Positions 1 through 10,100 of a stretch of 33,479 nt of DNA are shown piece by piece (position 1 is the stretch's first letter; every line of letters starts with the position of its first letter). The translations under genes and the position numbers were made by a program. The notes under the pieces were generated by a model. The model was given only the letters and a program-made list of their open reading frames with translations. It was not told the DNA's origin and did no database searches. The stretch comes from DATBRC01 sp036560485. Its GTDB lineage: Bacteria; Pseudomonadota; Gammaproteobacteria; Burkholderiales; Burkholderiaceae_D. The stretch covers positions 1 through 33,479 of the forward strand of contig DATBRC010000009.1 in assembly GCA_036560485.1 (NCBI GenBank), read 5' to 3'.

Positions 1-51
1 TGTTGAGAATCACTTAAAACTGACCCACTGTTTTCATCGAAATTTGACCCA
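1..51 (+). repeat. IS21 left terminal inverted repeat region
   Basis: This end begins TGTTGAGAATCAC and holds two copies of a TGACCCA core, at about 21-27 and 45-51. They match in inverted orientation the two cores at the right end. In IS21-family elements such repeated sites bind the IstA transposase. This end lies downstream of istB. Confidence 0.8.
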
Positions 52-71
52 CCCTATTTTTGCGTAGATTA

Positions 72-881
72 CTATGCCTCTGTGGATAAGTCTTGTGGTT
101 TCGGGTTGGTTTCTCCTTTCTTGACGGTTTTTTTGGTGGAAGTCTTACGACTCGATTCACTGTGTTTGAAGCGCCAGGAATCATTGCCGGTTTCAATAAT
201 ATGGCAGTGATGGGTCAGCCGATCCAATAAAGCCGTCGTCATCTTGGCATCGCCAAATACGCTCGGCCATTCTGCAAATCCAAGGTTGGTGGTGATCGCA
301 ACACTAGTGCGCTCATAGAGTTTCGACAGCAGATGAAACAGCAACGCACCGCCAGCCTGGCTGAACGGCAAATAACCCAGCTCATCCAGGATCACCAGAT
401 CGGCATACATGAGACGGTGCGCGATTTGCCCCTGTTTGCCAGCCGCTTTTTCCAGTTCCAATGCATTGACTAGTTCAACGGTGGAGAAGAAACGCACACG
501 TTTGTTGTGCTTGCCAATGGCGTCCACTCCCAAAGCGGTCGCCAGATGCGTCTTGCCGGTACCAGGGCCACCAATGAAGACGAGGTTGTGTGCCGCCTCC
601 AGAAACGCCAGCGACTGCAATTGCCTGATCAGCGCTTCATCGACTTTCGATTCCGTGAAATTGAAACCATTGAAATCGCGATGGGCAGGAAACCGCGCTG
701 CCGTCATTTGATAGGCAATGGATCGCACTTCCCGCTGAGCGATTTCTGCTTTTAATAATTGCAGCATGAACCGATCGGGATCGAATTCGGCAAGACGTGT
801 TTGCGCTGTTAATTCCGACCAGCTCTGCGCCATGCCGTGCAGCTTCAAGGTTTTTAACTGACTGATGATTTCATGCGACAT
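72..881 (-). CDS. istB: IS21-family helper ATPase IstB
   Basis: IstB is an AAA+ ATPase that selects target DNA and stimulates the IstA transposase. The 269-aa protein has a Walker A motif GGPGTGKTHLA (Lys110) and a Walker B stretch LVILDELGYLPFS (Asp166). Its N-terminal region (MSHEIISQLKTLKLHGMA) is the usual IstB helical domain. The start is well supported: AGGAGG lies 6 bases upstream of the ATG at 881. The start overlaps the end of istA by 11 bases, which implies translational coupling, as is usual in the family. The length is normal apart from a Lys/Thr/Ser-rich tail of about 35 residues. I see no frameshift, so the protein is likely functional. Confidence 0.95.
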   Translation of the reverse strand: MSHEIISQLKTLKLHGMAQSWSELTAQTRLAEFDPDRFMLQLLKAEIAQREVRSIAYQMTAARFPAHRDFNGFNFTESKVDEALIRQLQSLAFLEAAHNLVFIGGPGTGKTHLATALGVDAIGKHNKRVRFFSTVELVNALELEKAAGKQGQIAHRLMYADLVILDELGYLPFSQAGGALLFHLLSKLYERTSVAITTNLGFAEWPSVFGDAKMTTALLDRLTHHCHIIETGNDSWRFKHSESSRKTSTKKTVKKGETNPKPQDLSTEA

Positions 882-2388
882 CGCCGACCTCCTGATTCAC
901 ACGTAGCTGTTCATAACGTGAGACATTGGCTTGCGGCTCTTCGCGCAGTACCAGCGCAGTGGACAGGACATTCTCCGGCGGCGCGGGTCCTTTGAGCCGT
1001 CCAAGAACGTTGATCACGTGCTCGCCGCTGGGCCGGCCCGATTCCAATGCCAGCTCCACCGCGACCAATACAGCATCGAGCCCATGCAGTGGAATGGCAG
1101 ACAGTACTTGTGCCATCACACGGTCACCACCCGGATGTTTGAGCAAATGTCGTTGCAGACTTTGCAGTGCTTCCGGCATGGTGAGGAAAGGCGCGCCGTT
1201 GCGTAATGCGCCTGGCTTCTGGCTGATCAAAGGAATGTAGTGCTGCCAGTCATAGAAGGTCTGGTAGCGTTCAAAGCGGCGCTCATGCCGTGCAATCTCA
1301 TGGCCGTCTGCCACCAGCACCAAGACATCCGGATAAATGTGCAGGCTCACCACGCGGTGAGCGTAGGGAGTCGGCACGCTGTAGCGGTTGCGCTGGAAAT
1401 GAAACAGGCTGGTTGAGGAGATGCGAACCGGTTGTTCAATATAGCCATCAAATGGTTTGGGCATCGGCATCAGTTGCAGCCGCTCATCCTGCAAGACTTC
1501 TGCGACCGTCATCACCGGCCATTGCGGATGCGCCATCGTTTCCCAGGCAGTCTGGCAACGCTGTGTCAGCCATGCATTGAGTTGTGCCAATGAGCTCCAA
1601 CGCTGTTGTCCTGCTTCGACCCAGATCTGTCGACGTCGATCCTGCACATTCTTCTCGACGATGCCTTTCTCCCAGCCGGAGGCGACGTTGCAGAAGTCAG
1701 GCTCAAACAGGTAATGGCCACACATGGCGTTAAAGCGGGCATTGACGGTACGCTCCTTGCCCTTGTGTACCTTGTCGACAGCGGTCTTCATGTTGTCGTA
1801 GATGCCGCGACGCGGAATGCCACCGAAAGCCTCAAACGATTTCGTATGGGCATCGAACAGCATTTCATGGCTTTGCGTGAAATAGGCAACCAGCCAGAAA
1901 GCGCGGGAAGAAGCCAGCTTGCAGTGCGCGACTTCCAGTCGTTTGCGCAGTCCGCCTATCCAGGCATATTCGCAGCTCCAGTCGAACTGGAATGCTTCGC
2001 CATGCGCAAAGGTCAACGGCACAAAGGCGCTACGGCTGGGGGCGTCGTTGATTTCCTTGCGCAATTTGCGTACCTGAACGGCAGCTCGGACATAACTACC
2101 CGCATAGCCTTGCGCCTGGATGGCCTCGAACATGACCTTGGCAGTGCGACGGTCTCGTTTAGCACGGTGGCTGTCAGCCGTCACCCATTGGCGTAATTGG
2201 TCAATGTACGGGTCGACGATGCTGGTGCTGTGCCGATCCGGGTACTTGGGTTCGGTCATCTCCGGCTCGCGCAGCCATTGCCGTACTGTGTTGCGTGCCA
2301 GACTGCATCGTCTGGCGATCTCTCGTATTGAGAGTTTCTCGCGGAAATACATCCGCCTGATCTTGGCTAACATGCCCACTGTGATCAC
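871..2388 (-). CDS. istA: IS21-family transposase IstA
   Basis: IstA is the DDE transposase that binds the terminal repeats and catalyses strand transfer with IstB. An N-terminal helix-turn-helix (LSIREIARRCSLARNTVRQWL) precedes an integrase-type core. By eye the catalytic triad is Asp136 (FQFDWS), Asp198 (IYDNMK) and Glu245 (GIVEKNV). The C-terminal half holds the Mu-like beta-barrel region. The 505-aa length is normal. The start is taken as GTG at 2388, with GGGAG 7 bases upstream. A second GTG at 2379 has AGGAG 8 bases upstream and is also possible. Nothing is truncated. Confidence 0.95.
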   Translation of the reverse strand: MITVGMLAKIRRMYFREKLSIREIARRCSLARNTVRQWLREPEMTEPKYPDRHSTSIVDPYIDQLRQWVTADSHRAKRDRRTAKVMFEAIQAQGYAGSYVRAAVQVRKLRKEINDAPSRSAFVPLTFAHGEAFQFDWSCEYAWIGGLRKRLEVAHCKLASSRAFWLVAYFTQSHEMLFDAHTKSFEAFGGIPRRGIYDNMKTAVDKVHKGKERTVNARFNAMCGHYLFEPDFCNVASGWEKGIVEKNVQDRRRQIWVEAGQQRWSSLAQLNAWLTQRCQTAWETMAHPQWPVMTVAEVLQDERLQLMPMPKPFDGYIEQPVRISSTSLFHFQRNRYSVPTPYAHRVVSLHIYPDVLVLVADGHEIARHERRFERYQTFYDWQHYIPLISQKPGALRNGAPFLTMPEALQSLQRHLLKHPGGDRVMAQVLSAIPLHGLDAVLVAVELALESGRPSGEHVINVLGRLKGPAPPENVLSTALVLREEPQANVSRYEQLRVNQEVGDVA

Positions 2389-2398
2389 TCCTAGTCTC

Positions 2399-2419
2399 CC
2401 TGCTCAAACGATGAGCAGG
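2399..2419. promoter_or_regulatory. Hairpin in the istA leader
   Basis: CCTGCTCA and TGAGCAGG form a perfect 8-bp stem around a 5-base loop. The hairpin sits between the right-end repeats and the istA start at 2388, partly next to its ribosome binding site (GGGAG). It could restrain istA translation or shield it from read-through, but this is inferred from position alone. Confidence 0.5.
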
Positions 2420-2432
2420 TGATTCAATCACG

Positions 2433-2493
2433 TGGGTCAATTTTGGATGAAATTTATTGCGCTAAATGGGTCAATTTTGGGTGATCGTCAACA
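2433..2493 (-). repeat. IS21 right terminal inverted repeat region
   Basis: Two direct copies of TGGGTCAATTTTGG lie at 2433-2446 and 2467-2480, and the end closes with TCAACA at 2493. Read on the minus strand this starts TGTTGACGATCAC, the counterpart of the left terminus. This end is upstream of istA, so transposase binding here could also affect istA transcription (inference from the layout). Confidence 0.8.
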
Positions 2494-2751
2494 GGAATGT
2501 TCGACTGAGTACTTATATGCAGGCCAAGCGCGGAATGTGCCATAACTTGCAAAGCCCAGAAGTTGACCGTCTTCGGCAATCGTACCAATGACTGGAAATC
2601 TTCCGGTTTCCTTATTCTTGAACCAACCGACCATGCTACTTGGCTCACGCGCCTTATAGTCATAAAGGGCCGTTGAGTTCGCAATAGCCTCATTGAAGAT
2701 TTCAAGTATAGCGTCAGCATGTGATTCGTATGTGCATGCAATGAACCGCAT
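2494..2751 (-). pseudogene. GNAT N-acetyltransferase, 3' end cut off by IS21
   Basis: The first 86 codons match the N-terminal half of a GNAT acetyltransferase of the phosphinothricin/methionine-sulfoximine type: start MRFIACTYESHADAILEIF, then TALYDYKAR, GWF and a beta strand around LLGFASYGTF. Such proteins act on small amines with acetyl-CoA and are usually 160-180 aa. The acetyl-CoA binding half is missing. The start is firm, with GGAGG 5 bases upstream. The IS junction falls exactly between codons, so the first IS bases TGT TGA add one Cys and then a stop. The missing half should lie beyond the left edge of the window. Confidence 0.85.
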
Positions 2752-2798
2752 TAAATCCTCCGTATGGCCAAGTCAATCAATAAGTTATATGTTTTCAA

Positions 2799-3200
2799 TC
2801 ATTGAACCACCACTTTCCAAGTGTCTGGCAATGCGAGCCAATCAACTTTTTTGCAATGAGTTACAGACAAAGTAGGTTCTCCTAATTCTGACTCGCCAAA
2901 ACATCCACCCGCAATTCCAATGAGTTCAGGCATTGAAGAGATAAACCAGAATAATGTCGTGCCACAGTTTCCGCAGAAGTGTCGTTCTTGGACGTGATTC
3001 TGGGATGAGTGGCGAAAGGAGTATATTTTTGTCGCACCTATCGACTGCACCACGTCGGCTCGCCGAAAATATGCTGAGATGCCAAACGCACTGCCGGTTC
3101 GCTGCTTACAGTTCGTACAATGGCAGACGGCATGAATTTCTGGTTCACCCGAAACGGTGACAGATGCGGCTTTACAAGCGCAATGGGCAATTCTAGGCAT
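2799..3200 (-). CDS. GFA/CENP-V-like zinc-binding protein
   Basis: This 133-aa protein belongs to the family named after glutathione-dependent formaldehyde-activating enzyme (Gfa). Visible zinc ligands are Cys7 and Cys9 (HCAC), Cys26, Cys28 and Cys31 (CHCTNC), and Cys76 and Cys79 (FCGNCG), the full two-site pattern of the fold. Members bind glutathione adducts or are uncharacterised, and most are not true formaldehyde enzymes, so the substrate is open. The length is typical. It sits alone between the interrupted GNAT gene and the DUF457 gene, on the same strand, with no clear functional link to either. Confidence 0.85.
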   Translation of the reverse strand: MPRIAHCACKAASVTVSGEPEIHAVCHCTNCKQRTGSAFGISAYFRRADVVQSIGATKIYSFRHSSQNHVQERHFCGNCGTTLFWFISSMPELIGIAGGCFGESELGEPTLSVTHCKKVDWLALPDTWKVVVQ

Positions 3201-3289
3201 GGGTGGATAGCATTAATATTGATAATATTTAATACGAAGTTCTAGCCATCAACTGCGATATGCACATTAGAGCATGGCGCAATTATTAA

Positions 3290-3315
3290 TGACATCCCAT
3301 AAATATGGGATGTCA
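3290..3315. terminator. Perfect 11-bp hairpin, candidate terminator
   Basis: TGACATCCCAT and ATGGGATGTCA form an 11-bp perfect stem around the loop AAAT. It lies about 50 bases past the stop of the DUF457 gene (3368) and upstream of the GFA gene, both on the minus strand. The minus strand continues TTAATAATT, a poor U-tract, so an operator or a bidirectional stem is an alternative. Confidence 0.45.
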
Positions 3316-3367
3316 CGCAGTTACCAACAACTTGCGACACAGACCTTCAGGAAAGGAGCATTTTCTG

Positions 3368-3913
3368 CTACAGGTCACTAGGCTGAACTGGAAGATTTCG
3401 ACGTACGAACATCAGGATGCTACAAACCACGATGGCAGGCAGCCATACCCATAACAATTCTGATTGGAATACCACCATTCCCCTCCCACTGAAAACACGA
3501 TGGAGGTTAAGCGGTGATACCTCTATGACTTGCCACGGTGCGAACAAACGCTCAGTTGAGAATGGCCACCATAGGGCAACGCCCTTGCCACCGTTTGTAA
3601 ACATGTCCAATATCCCATGCGAAGCAACGCTGATGCCAACGAAGAGAAATGTATTGCATCGATTTGCATTTAAGCGGCGGGCAAACATACAAGCTACAAG
3701 TGCGACGGACATCGCGAACATTAATGAATGACTGGCACCCCGATGGCCAAAAGTATTGGCATAAGAAACATTGAACCGAAATGCGAGAACATCCAAGTCT
3801 GGCAACATTGAAGCTACTACGCCGGCTGCCAAAAGGCGATGTGATATTGCTCGGCTACCCCGGCCAATTCCGAGTGCAAGAGGGACTGCTGCATGAGTAA
3901 GAATAGTTGGCAT
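3368..3913 (-). CDS. DUF457 (YdjM-like) inner-membrane putative metal-dependent hydrolase
   Basis: This 181-aa membrane protein carries the conserved polar residues of the DUF457/YdjM family: His7 (THAAVPLALG), Asp39 and Asp41 (MLPDLDVL), His57 and His62 (FGHRGASHSL), and a later SHGILDMFTNGG with His and Asp. These are thought to form a metal site near the membrane. Hydrophobic segments are visible around residues 26-45, 64-78, 90-105 and 150-168. E. coli YdjM is LexA-regulated, but I saw no LexA box here. The physiological substrate is unknown. The family assignment is good and the function is not established. Confidence 0.8.
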   Translation of the reverse strand: MPTILTHAAVPLALGIGRGSRAISHRLLAAGVVASMLPDLDVLAFRFNVSYANTFGHRGASHSLMFAMSVALVACMFARRLNANRCNTFLFVGISVASHGILDMFTNGGKGVALWWPFSTERLFAPWQVIEVSPLNLHRVFSGRGMVVFQSELLWVWLPAIVVCSILMFVRRNLPVQPSDL

Positions 3914-4123
3914 TGCGTCTGGCCTTTACTGCAATCTTGAACAGCGCATAGGGGATGAAGAAACACTCAAGCGGCTCATCGCATTTGCCAGTTAAACCAA
4001 TTTTTTATTATGAGGCTGCTTCCAAAATATTTTATTTGGGAAAATGATGAAGGAAAAAACGAAACGACCGATTGTCATTCCCCCATTACCGAATGACATA
4101 CCGACCGATAGACTCTGGAATCA

Positions 4124-7100
4124 TTATGCTGCGATCATTGCTACCGAGTCGGGTAAAACTGGGCCATTATCCAAAGACTGCGTTATCAGCATCTCCGCAA
4201 TCGAACGCGCATTCTGTTCCCGTTGAATCAAATCTTCATGATTGCCGGGCACGGTGCGGCAGTTGCTGTCCGCACGGTTGCCGGTGAATTGCAGCCAGTC
4301 GACGATCGGCAATCCGGCATCGATCGAATCCTGTGCCCACACCACCTGTAGCGGCGCCTGGATCGCAGGCGGAACCGCCCCTTCCAGCAAACGCGCATGA
4401 CGAGCCTGCAACGCGTGTTGCTGTTGCAGGAAATCGAGGTAAGCAGGACTCAAATGCCAGTCCGCCATAAGACGATCTGCGGATTCGCGCAAGCGTTCAA
4501 TCAGACGCTCTGTTCCATGGTCTTGCGCAAAGTTTTGCAAGATCCGATGGCTAGCGGCCATATCGTTATCTCCTTTGAGCATGTCCGCCTTGATGCGGGT
4601 GGCGGCCCAACCTGCAAAGGTTGCAAAATCGATGCTTTCTGTTTCGCCGGACCACAGAAACGCATCAAACAGGACAACCGAGACAATGTTGACACCGCCC
4701 TGCTCCAGCACTGCCGCAACTCCCACCGCCAATGCGCCGCCCAGCGACCAGCCGGCAAGCCTGATGGGCCCGGCACCGCAATGGACACGAATCTCTTCCG
4801 CATAACGACGGCACAGCGAAGCAAAATCGTAGGGGCCAATATCCACACTGGCGATTTCCGGTGATTGCACGGCATGGGCCGCTACCACCGGCCCCAATTC
4901 GCGAGCCAGCCGTTCATAACCGAAGATGGTGCCGCCGGCTGGATGGATGAAATAAATCGGTGGTTGCCGGTTACTGCTCGCTGCGCCGCTTTGTAAAGAT
5001 ACAATCAAACGACCGGCAATATTTTTTTCGTCAATCGCACGCGCCAAACTCTCCACTGTCGGCGTCTGGAAGACTTGTGCGAGCGGTAGTGCAACACCAA
5101 ATATTTCCTTGATGCGTGCAACCAATTGCACCATCAGCAACGAATGGCCTCCCATGTCGAAGAAGTGGCCGGTTCGACTAACCGGTGCCGATTGAAACAC
5201 AGCTGCAAAGATTGTTGCCAATGCTTGCTCGGTTGCCGTACGCGATTCTTCGTACAGCCGTTGCTCACCGATCCGAGGCAGAATGTCGAGCACTGCACGG
5301 TCTACACTGCCGTTAGCGTTGATCGGCAATTTATCAAGCATGACGAAATGCGTCGGCACCATGTAATCCGGCACACTACGCTGCAGTTCTTCTTGTAACT
5401 TGCCAGGATCGAGCAAATTGGAAACGGGCACCACATAGGCTACCAATTCTTGAGTGCCGGGAGGTACTGTCTGCACCGATACCACCGCCTCACGTACGAT
5501 AGGCAATCGCGTCAACGCACATTCGATTTCCCGCAAATCTATGTGGTAGCCGCGTACTTTGATGCGGTCGTCAATCCTATCGACATGCTCGATATTGTCG
5601 TCAGTCTCCGACGGATTGAGAATAAAGGTAGACAATTCGCCTATGCTACCACTCGGATCATTCACCACTGCTTCGAGCACTTGCATGAAATGCTGCGTCA
5701 TTCGTTCGATCGTGGTGGCATCGAACAAATCGGTGCTGTATTCAAACGAACCATGCAATTGATCGCCCTGCTCTTCCATATCGAGCGTTAGATCGAACTT
5801 GGCGATCGGCAGATCGATGTCCAGAATCTGCAATTCCAGTCCCTCAAGCACGCAACTCTCGGCCGTATTGTTCTGCAACGAAAACATGGCTTGAAACAGC
5901 GGCGCATGGCTCATCGAACGACGAGGCTGCAATGCCTCTACCAATTGTTCGAATGGAATATCCTGATGTGCAAAAGCAGCCAGTGCCGTTTCGCGCATCT
6001 GTTGCAATATGCGGCTAAAACTGGCGCGCCGGTCCAATTGCAAACGCAATACCAGCGTATTGATGAAACAGCCGATCAAGCCTTCCATCGCAACCTGGGA
6101 ACGATTGGCTACCGGCGTTCCGATACAAATGTCTTGTTGATTGCTATAACGCGATAGAAGTATGCCGAATGCCGTGATCAAGGTCATGAACAATGTAGCG
6201 TCCAAAGCCCGGCTTTGGGCATGCAGCCGTCCGGTCAGTTCACTTGGCACGATGAATCTATAACGCGCACCACGATGCGATTGCACCGCAGGGCGCCGGT
6301 TATCGGTGGGCAGATCCAGCAACGGAGGCGCGCCGGCAAGTCGGTAGCGCCAATAGCCGAGGTGCTTTTCCCACTGCGCGCCTTGTAGAGAGTTGTGCTG
6401 CCAGATGGCGAAGTCGGCGTATTGCACCGGCAATTCGGGCAAATCGGCCTCTTTGCCGGTAGCGTACGCTTGATATAGCGCCGATAGTTCGCGCAATAAA
6501 ATGCCTATCGACCAGCCGTCGGCGGCAATGTGATGCATGACTAGCAAAAGCCAGTGTTCTTGCTCATCCAGACATAGCAGACGGACACGCAATAAGGGTG
6601 CCGTGCGCAGGTCGAATGCTTGTGCCGCTTCTGCTGCCGCCAAGCTGCGAGCCATGTGCTCTCGCTCTTCACCGACCAGCGAAGAAATATCGGTCAGAGC
6701 AAACGGCACCGGAGCGTTCTCGGCAATCGCCTGCCGTACCTCGCCATTGATCTGATCGAAGGATGTGCGTAGTACTTCATGACGCTCTACAATGGCGTTC
6801 AATGCACACTCCAGGGCATCGACATTCAGTCGTCCGACGATGCGCAGACTTCCAGGCATATTGTAGAACGCGCTGCCGGGCTCGAGTTGGTCAAGGAACC
6901 ATAGCCTTTGCTGGGAAAACGACAGCGGTAGCGGTAAGTTGCGTGTGGCCGGCGAAATAGATGGGACTGTTAATCTCCCCGTTTTTTGTTGCGTCGCCTC
7001 AATGCGTTGCGCCAACGCATGGATAGTGGGTGCCTCGAACAATGCCCGTAGCGGCAATTCGACGGCAAATACCGCGCGCAGTCTGGCAAGGACGCGCGTG

Positions 7101-10100
7101 GCTAACAGCGAGTGGCCGCCCAGGACAAAGAAGTTCTGGTTTATCCCCACTCGCTCAAGTCCAAGTAGCTCTGTCCATATTCCAGCCAATATTTCCTCGA
7201 TATAGGTAGAGGGTGCAACATAAACATCTTCGGGGAAAGTCATGTCTAGCATAGGCAATGCTGCGCGATCGAGTTTGCCATTGGTGTTGATTGGCAGTTT
7301 GTCGAGCATGACGAAGTGCGCCGGGATCATGTACTTGGGCAAACTGCGCTGCAGTGCCGTGCGCAATTGGTCGAGGTCGAGCGGATCTGAAGCTGCGGCC
7401 ACATACGCCACCAGCATGCGGTCGCCGGAAGGCACGGTTTGAACCAGCACGGCTGCTTCGCGAATCTCCGGCAATTGATTGAGCGCAAATTCGATTTCGC
7501 CCAATTCGATGCGGTAGCCGCGTAGCTTGACCTGGTGGTCAAGCCGGCCCACATATTCGATTTGTCCATCGGGCAAATAACGCACCGCGTCGCCGGTTCG
7601 ATACATGCGCGCGCCTGCTTGGTCGCTGAACGGATTCTGCAAAAAACGCTCCGCAGTTAGATCGGGTCGGTTCAGGTAGCCGCGTGCCAAGCCTTCCCCA
7701 GCGATGTACAATTCGCCAACCACCCCGATGGGGACTAAGTTCAAATACGCATCTAGTACATACGTCTGGGTATTGGCAATTGGACGGCCAATTGGCGGAT
7801 GTCGGCGTCCGTCTGACGAACAGCGGTAGATAGTTGCGCATGCCGTCGCTTCGGTCGGACCATAGGCATTGATGACAGTATGCGCCCTCAACCAGGGGGC
7901 GATCAACGCATGATCGCACTGCTCGCCGCCCAGCACCAAAGTCTGCAGATGGGGGAACGAATCGTGTGGCATCGCAGCCAAAGCGGATGGGGTCAGCAGA
8001 ATCAGTTCGATGCGGTAACGCCGCAAGGTGTCCGACAGATCATTGCCAGGTAAGACAGCGTCTCGCGACGCGATGTACAATCGCGCTCCTGCACACAGCG
8101 TGGCGAAGATGTCCATCACCGAGGCATCGAAATTGAATGATGCCCATTGCAGCACGCGTTGCTCAGGCCGCAACTGAAATGCGCTTATTTGCGCCAGCGC
8201 AAGATTCACCAAACCGCGATGATGAATCAAAGTCCCCTTGGGTTTCCCTGTCGAACCGGAAGTGTAAATCACATACGCTAAATGCTCGGGCATGGTGCAT
8301 TGCGGAGGATTGTGATGTGGCCACGCAGTCAGGATCGCCCTATCGCGGTCGAGGCAGAAAGTGCCGATTGCCATGACCGGCAAGCGTTCCAGCAAGTGAG
8401 CCTGAGTCAACACCAACCAAGGCAGGGCATCCTCGATCAGATAGGCCATGCGTTCGTGCGGCAAAGCGGGATCAAGCGGCAGATACGCCCCGCCTGCCTT
8501 GATCACGCCGAGCATACCGATGATCATGTCCAGCGATCGTTCCACGCATAACCCGACCAACACATCCGGTCCTACGCCTTGAGAACTCAAGTAATGTGCG
8601 AGACGATTGGCGCGTTCATTCAGTTCGCGGTAGCTGATGGCAATGCCGTCGCATACGACGGCAAATTCGTCTGGGGTAACGGTTACCTGCATTTCAAACA
8701 GTGTATGAATGGTGGGTGCATCCGGCAGTTTGATTTGTGTCCGGCTCCAACCATGCAGCAACGCGCTTTCTTGTGCCGTCAGCAGCGGCAGCATCCCGAC
8801 CGGCACCGCTGGTGCGGCATCCAGTGCAGCAAGCAGCGTCTCAAAATGTCCCGCCATGCGTTCAATCGTGGCGTGCTCGAACAGGTCAGTGTTGTATTCA
8901 AAAGCGCCATATAGACAATCGCCTCGTTCTTCCATATTCAGCGTCAAATCGAACTTGGCGACCGGCAGATCGATCTCCAGCGGTTGCAATTCCAGGCCAT
9001 CGAGCGCGGTAACCGATGGGGCGTTGTTTTGCAGTGCGAACATGGTCTGGAACAGTGGTGCATGGCTCATGGCGCGCTCCGGTTGCAATGCTTCCACCAA
9101 CTGCTCGAACGGGATGTCTTGATGCGCGTAAGCCTCTAACGCAGTAGTGCGCACTTGTTGCAATATGCGCTCGAACGGGAACTGCCCATCGAATTGTATG
9201 CGCATCACCAGAGTGTTGACAAAGAATCCGATCAGATTGTCCAGCTCAGTCCGCTGGCGGTTGGCAATCGGAGTACCGATACAGATATCTTGCTGGCCGC
9301 TGTAACGCGAGAGCAAAACGCCAAACGCGCCAATCAGGGTCATGAACAGCGTGACATTCCTTTTTTTACTCAAGCTATGCAAGCGTATTGTCAGCTCTGC
9401 CGAAAGAGCAAAGCTGACTCGTGCTCCACAATAGGACTGCTGCGGCGGACGGGGATGATCGATCGGCAGGTTCAATAGCGCCGGCGCGCCGGCTAGTTGA
9501 GTGCGCCAGTACCCGAGTTGATGTTCCAGCACACCACTTTCCAGCCAACGGCGTTGCCAGACTGCGAAGTCTGCATATTGCACGGGCAACGCTGGCAAGC
9601 TGGCGGGAATACCGGTTACTCGCGCGCGATACAGCGCCGATAGTTCACGCAACAAAATTGCCATCGACCAGCCATCGGCCGCGATGTGGTGCAGCGTGGC
9701 CAGAAGCCAATGTTCGTCACTATTCAAACGCAGCAAACGCACGCGTAATAGAGGTGCTTGACGCAAATCGAATGGCTGTGCCGCTTCCGTAGAGGCAAAC
9801 TCGCGCGCAGCCTGCTCTTGCTCAGCGACAGGGCGCGAAGAGAGTTCAGTCAGGGATAGGTGCACCGTAGCCTGATCGAGAATAACTTGCGTTGCTTCGC
9901 CATCGACCAGATCAAACGCAGTGCGCAGTACTTCATGGCGGGCAACGATGTCGTTCAACGCGGCTTCTAGTGCGACGACATTTAAAGCACCGGCGATGCG
10001 CAGTCCCCCCGTCATATTGTAAAACGCACTGTTCGTTTCAAGTTGATCGAGAAACCACAGGCGTTGCTGGGCGAACGACAGCGGCAAGCCGCCATCTCGT

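Larger units (their letters stand above)
1..2493 (-). mobile_element. Complete IS21-family insertion sequence
   Basis: Cut-and-paste element carrying istA and istB on the minus strand. Both ends start TGTTGA reading inward, and the outer 27 bases of the two ends match at 22 positions, including the block TGACCCA. Each end holds a second inner copy of the TTGACCCA core, the multiple-terminal-repeat layout known for IS21 elements. The right boundary at 2493 is fixed by the terminal ...TCAACA and by the sudden end of a GNAT reading frame on the other side. The left boundary is base 1 of the window, so the target duplication cannot be checked. Both genes look intact, so the element is probably still functional. 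Confidence 0.93.

Noticed and set aside
1606..2196. Long plus-strand ORF (196 codons) inside istA
   Set aside because: It is antisense to the well-supported IstA frame and shows no recognisable domain or ribosome binding site.
5200..6700. Assembly collapse of repeated NRPS modules as the cause of the missing A core
   Set aside because: The remnant differs from A1-A3 at many positions, including A8 and A10, so it is not a copy of a neighbour. Long reads should still confirm.
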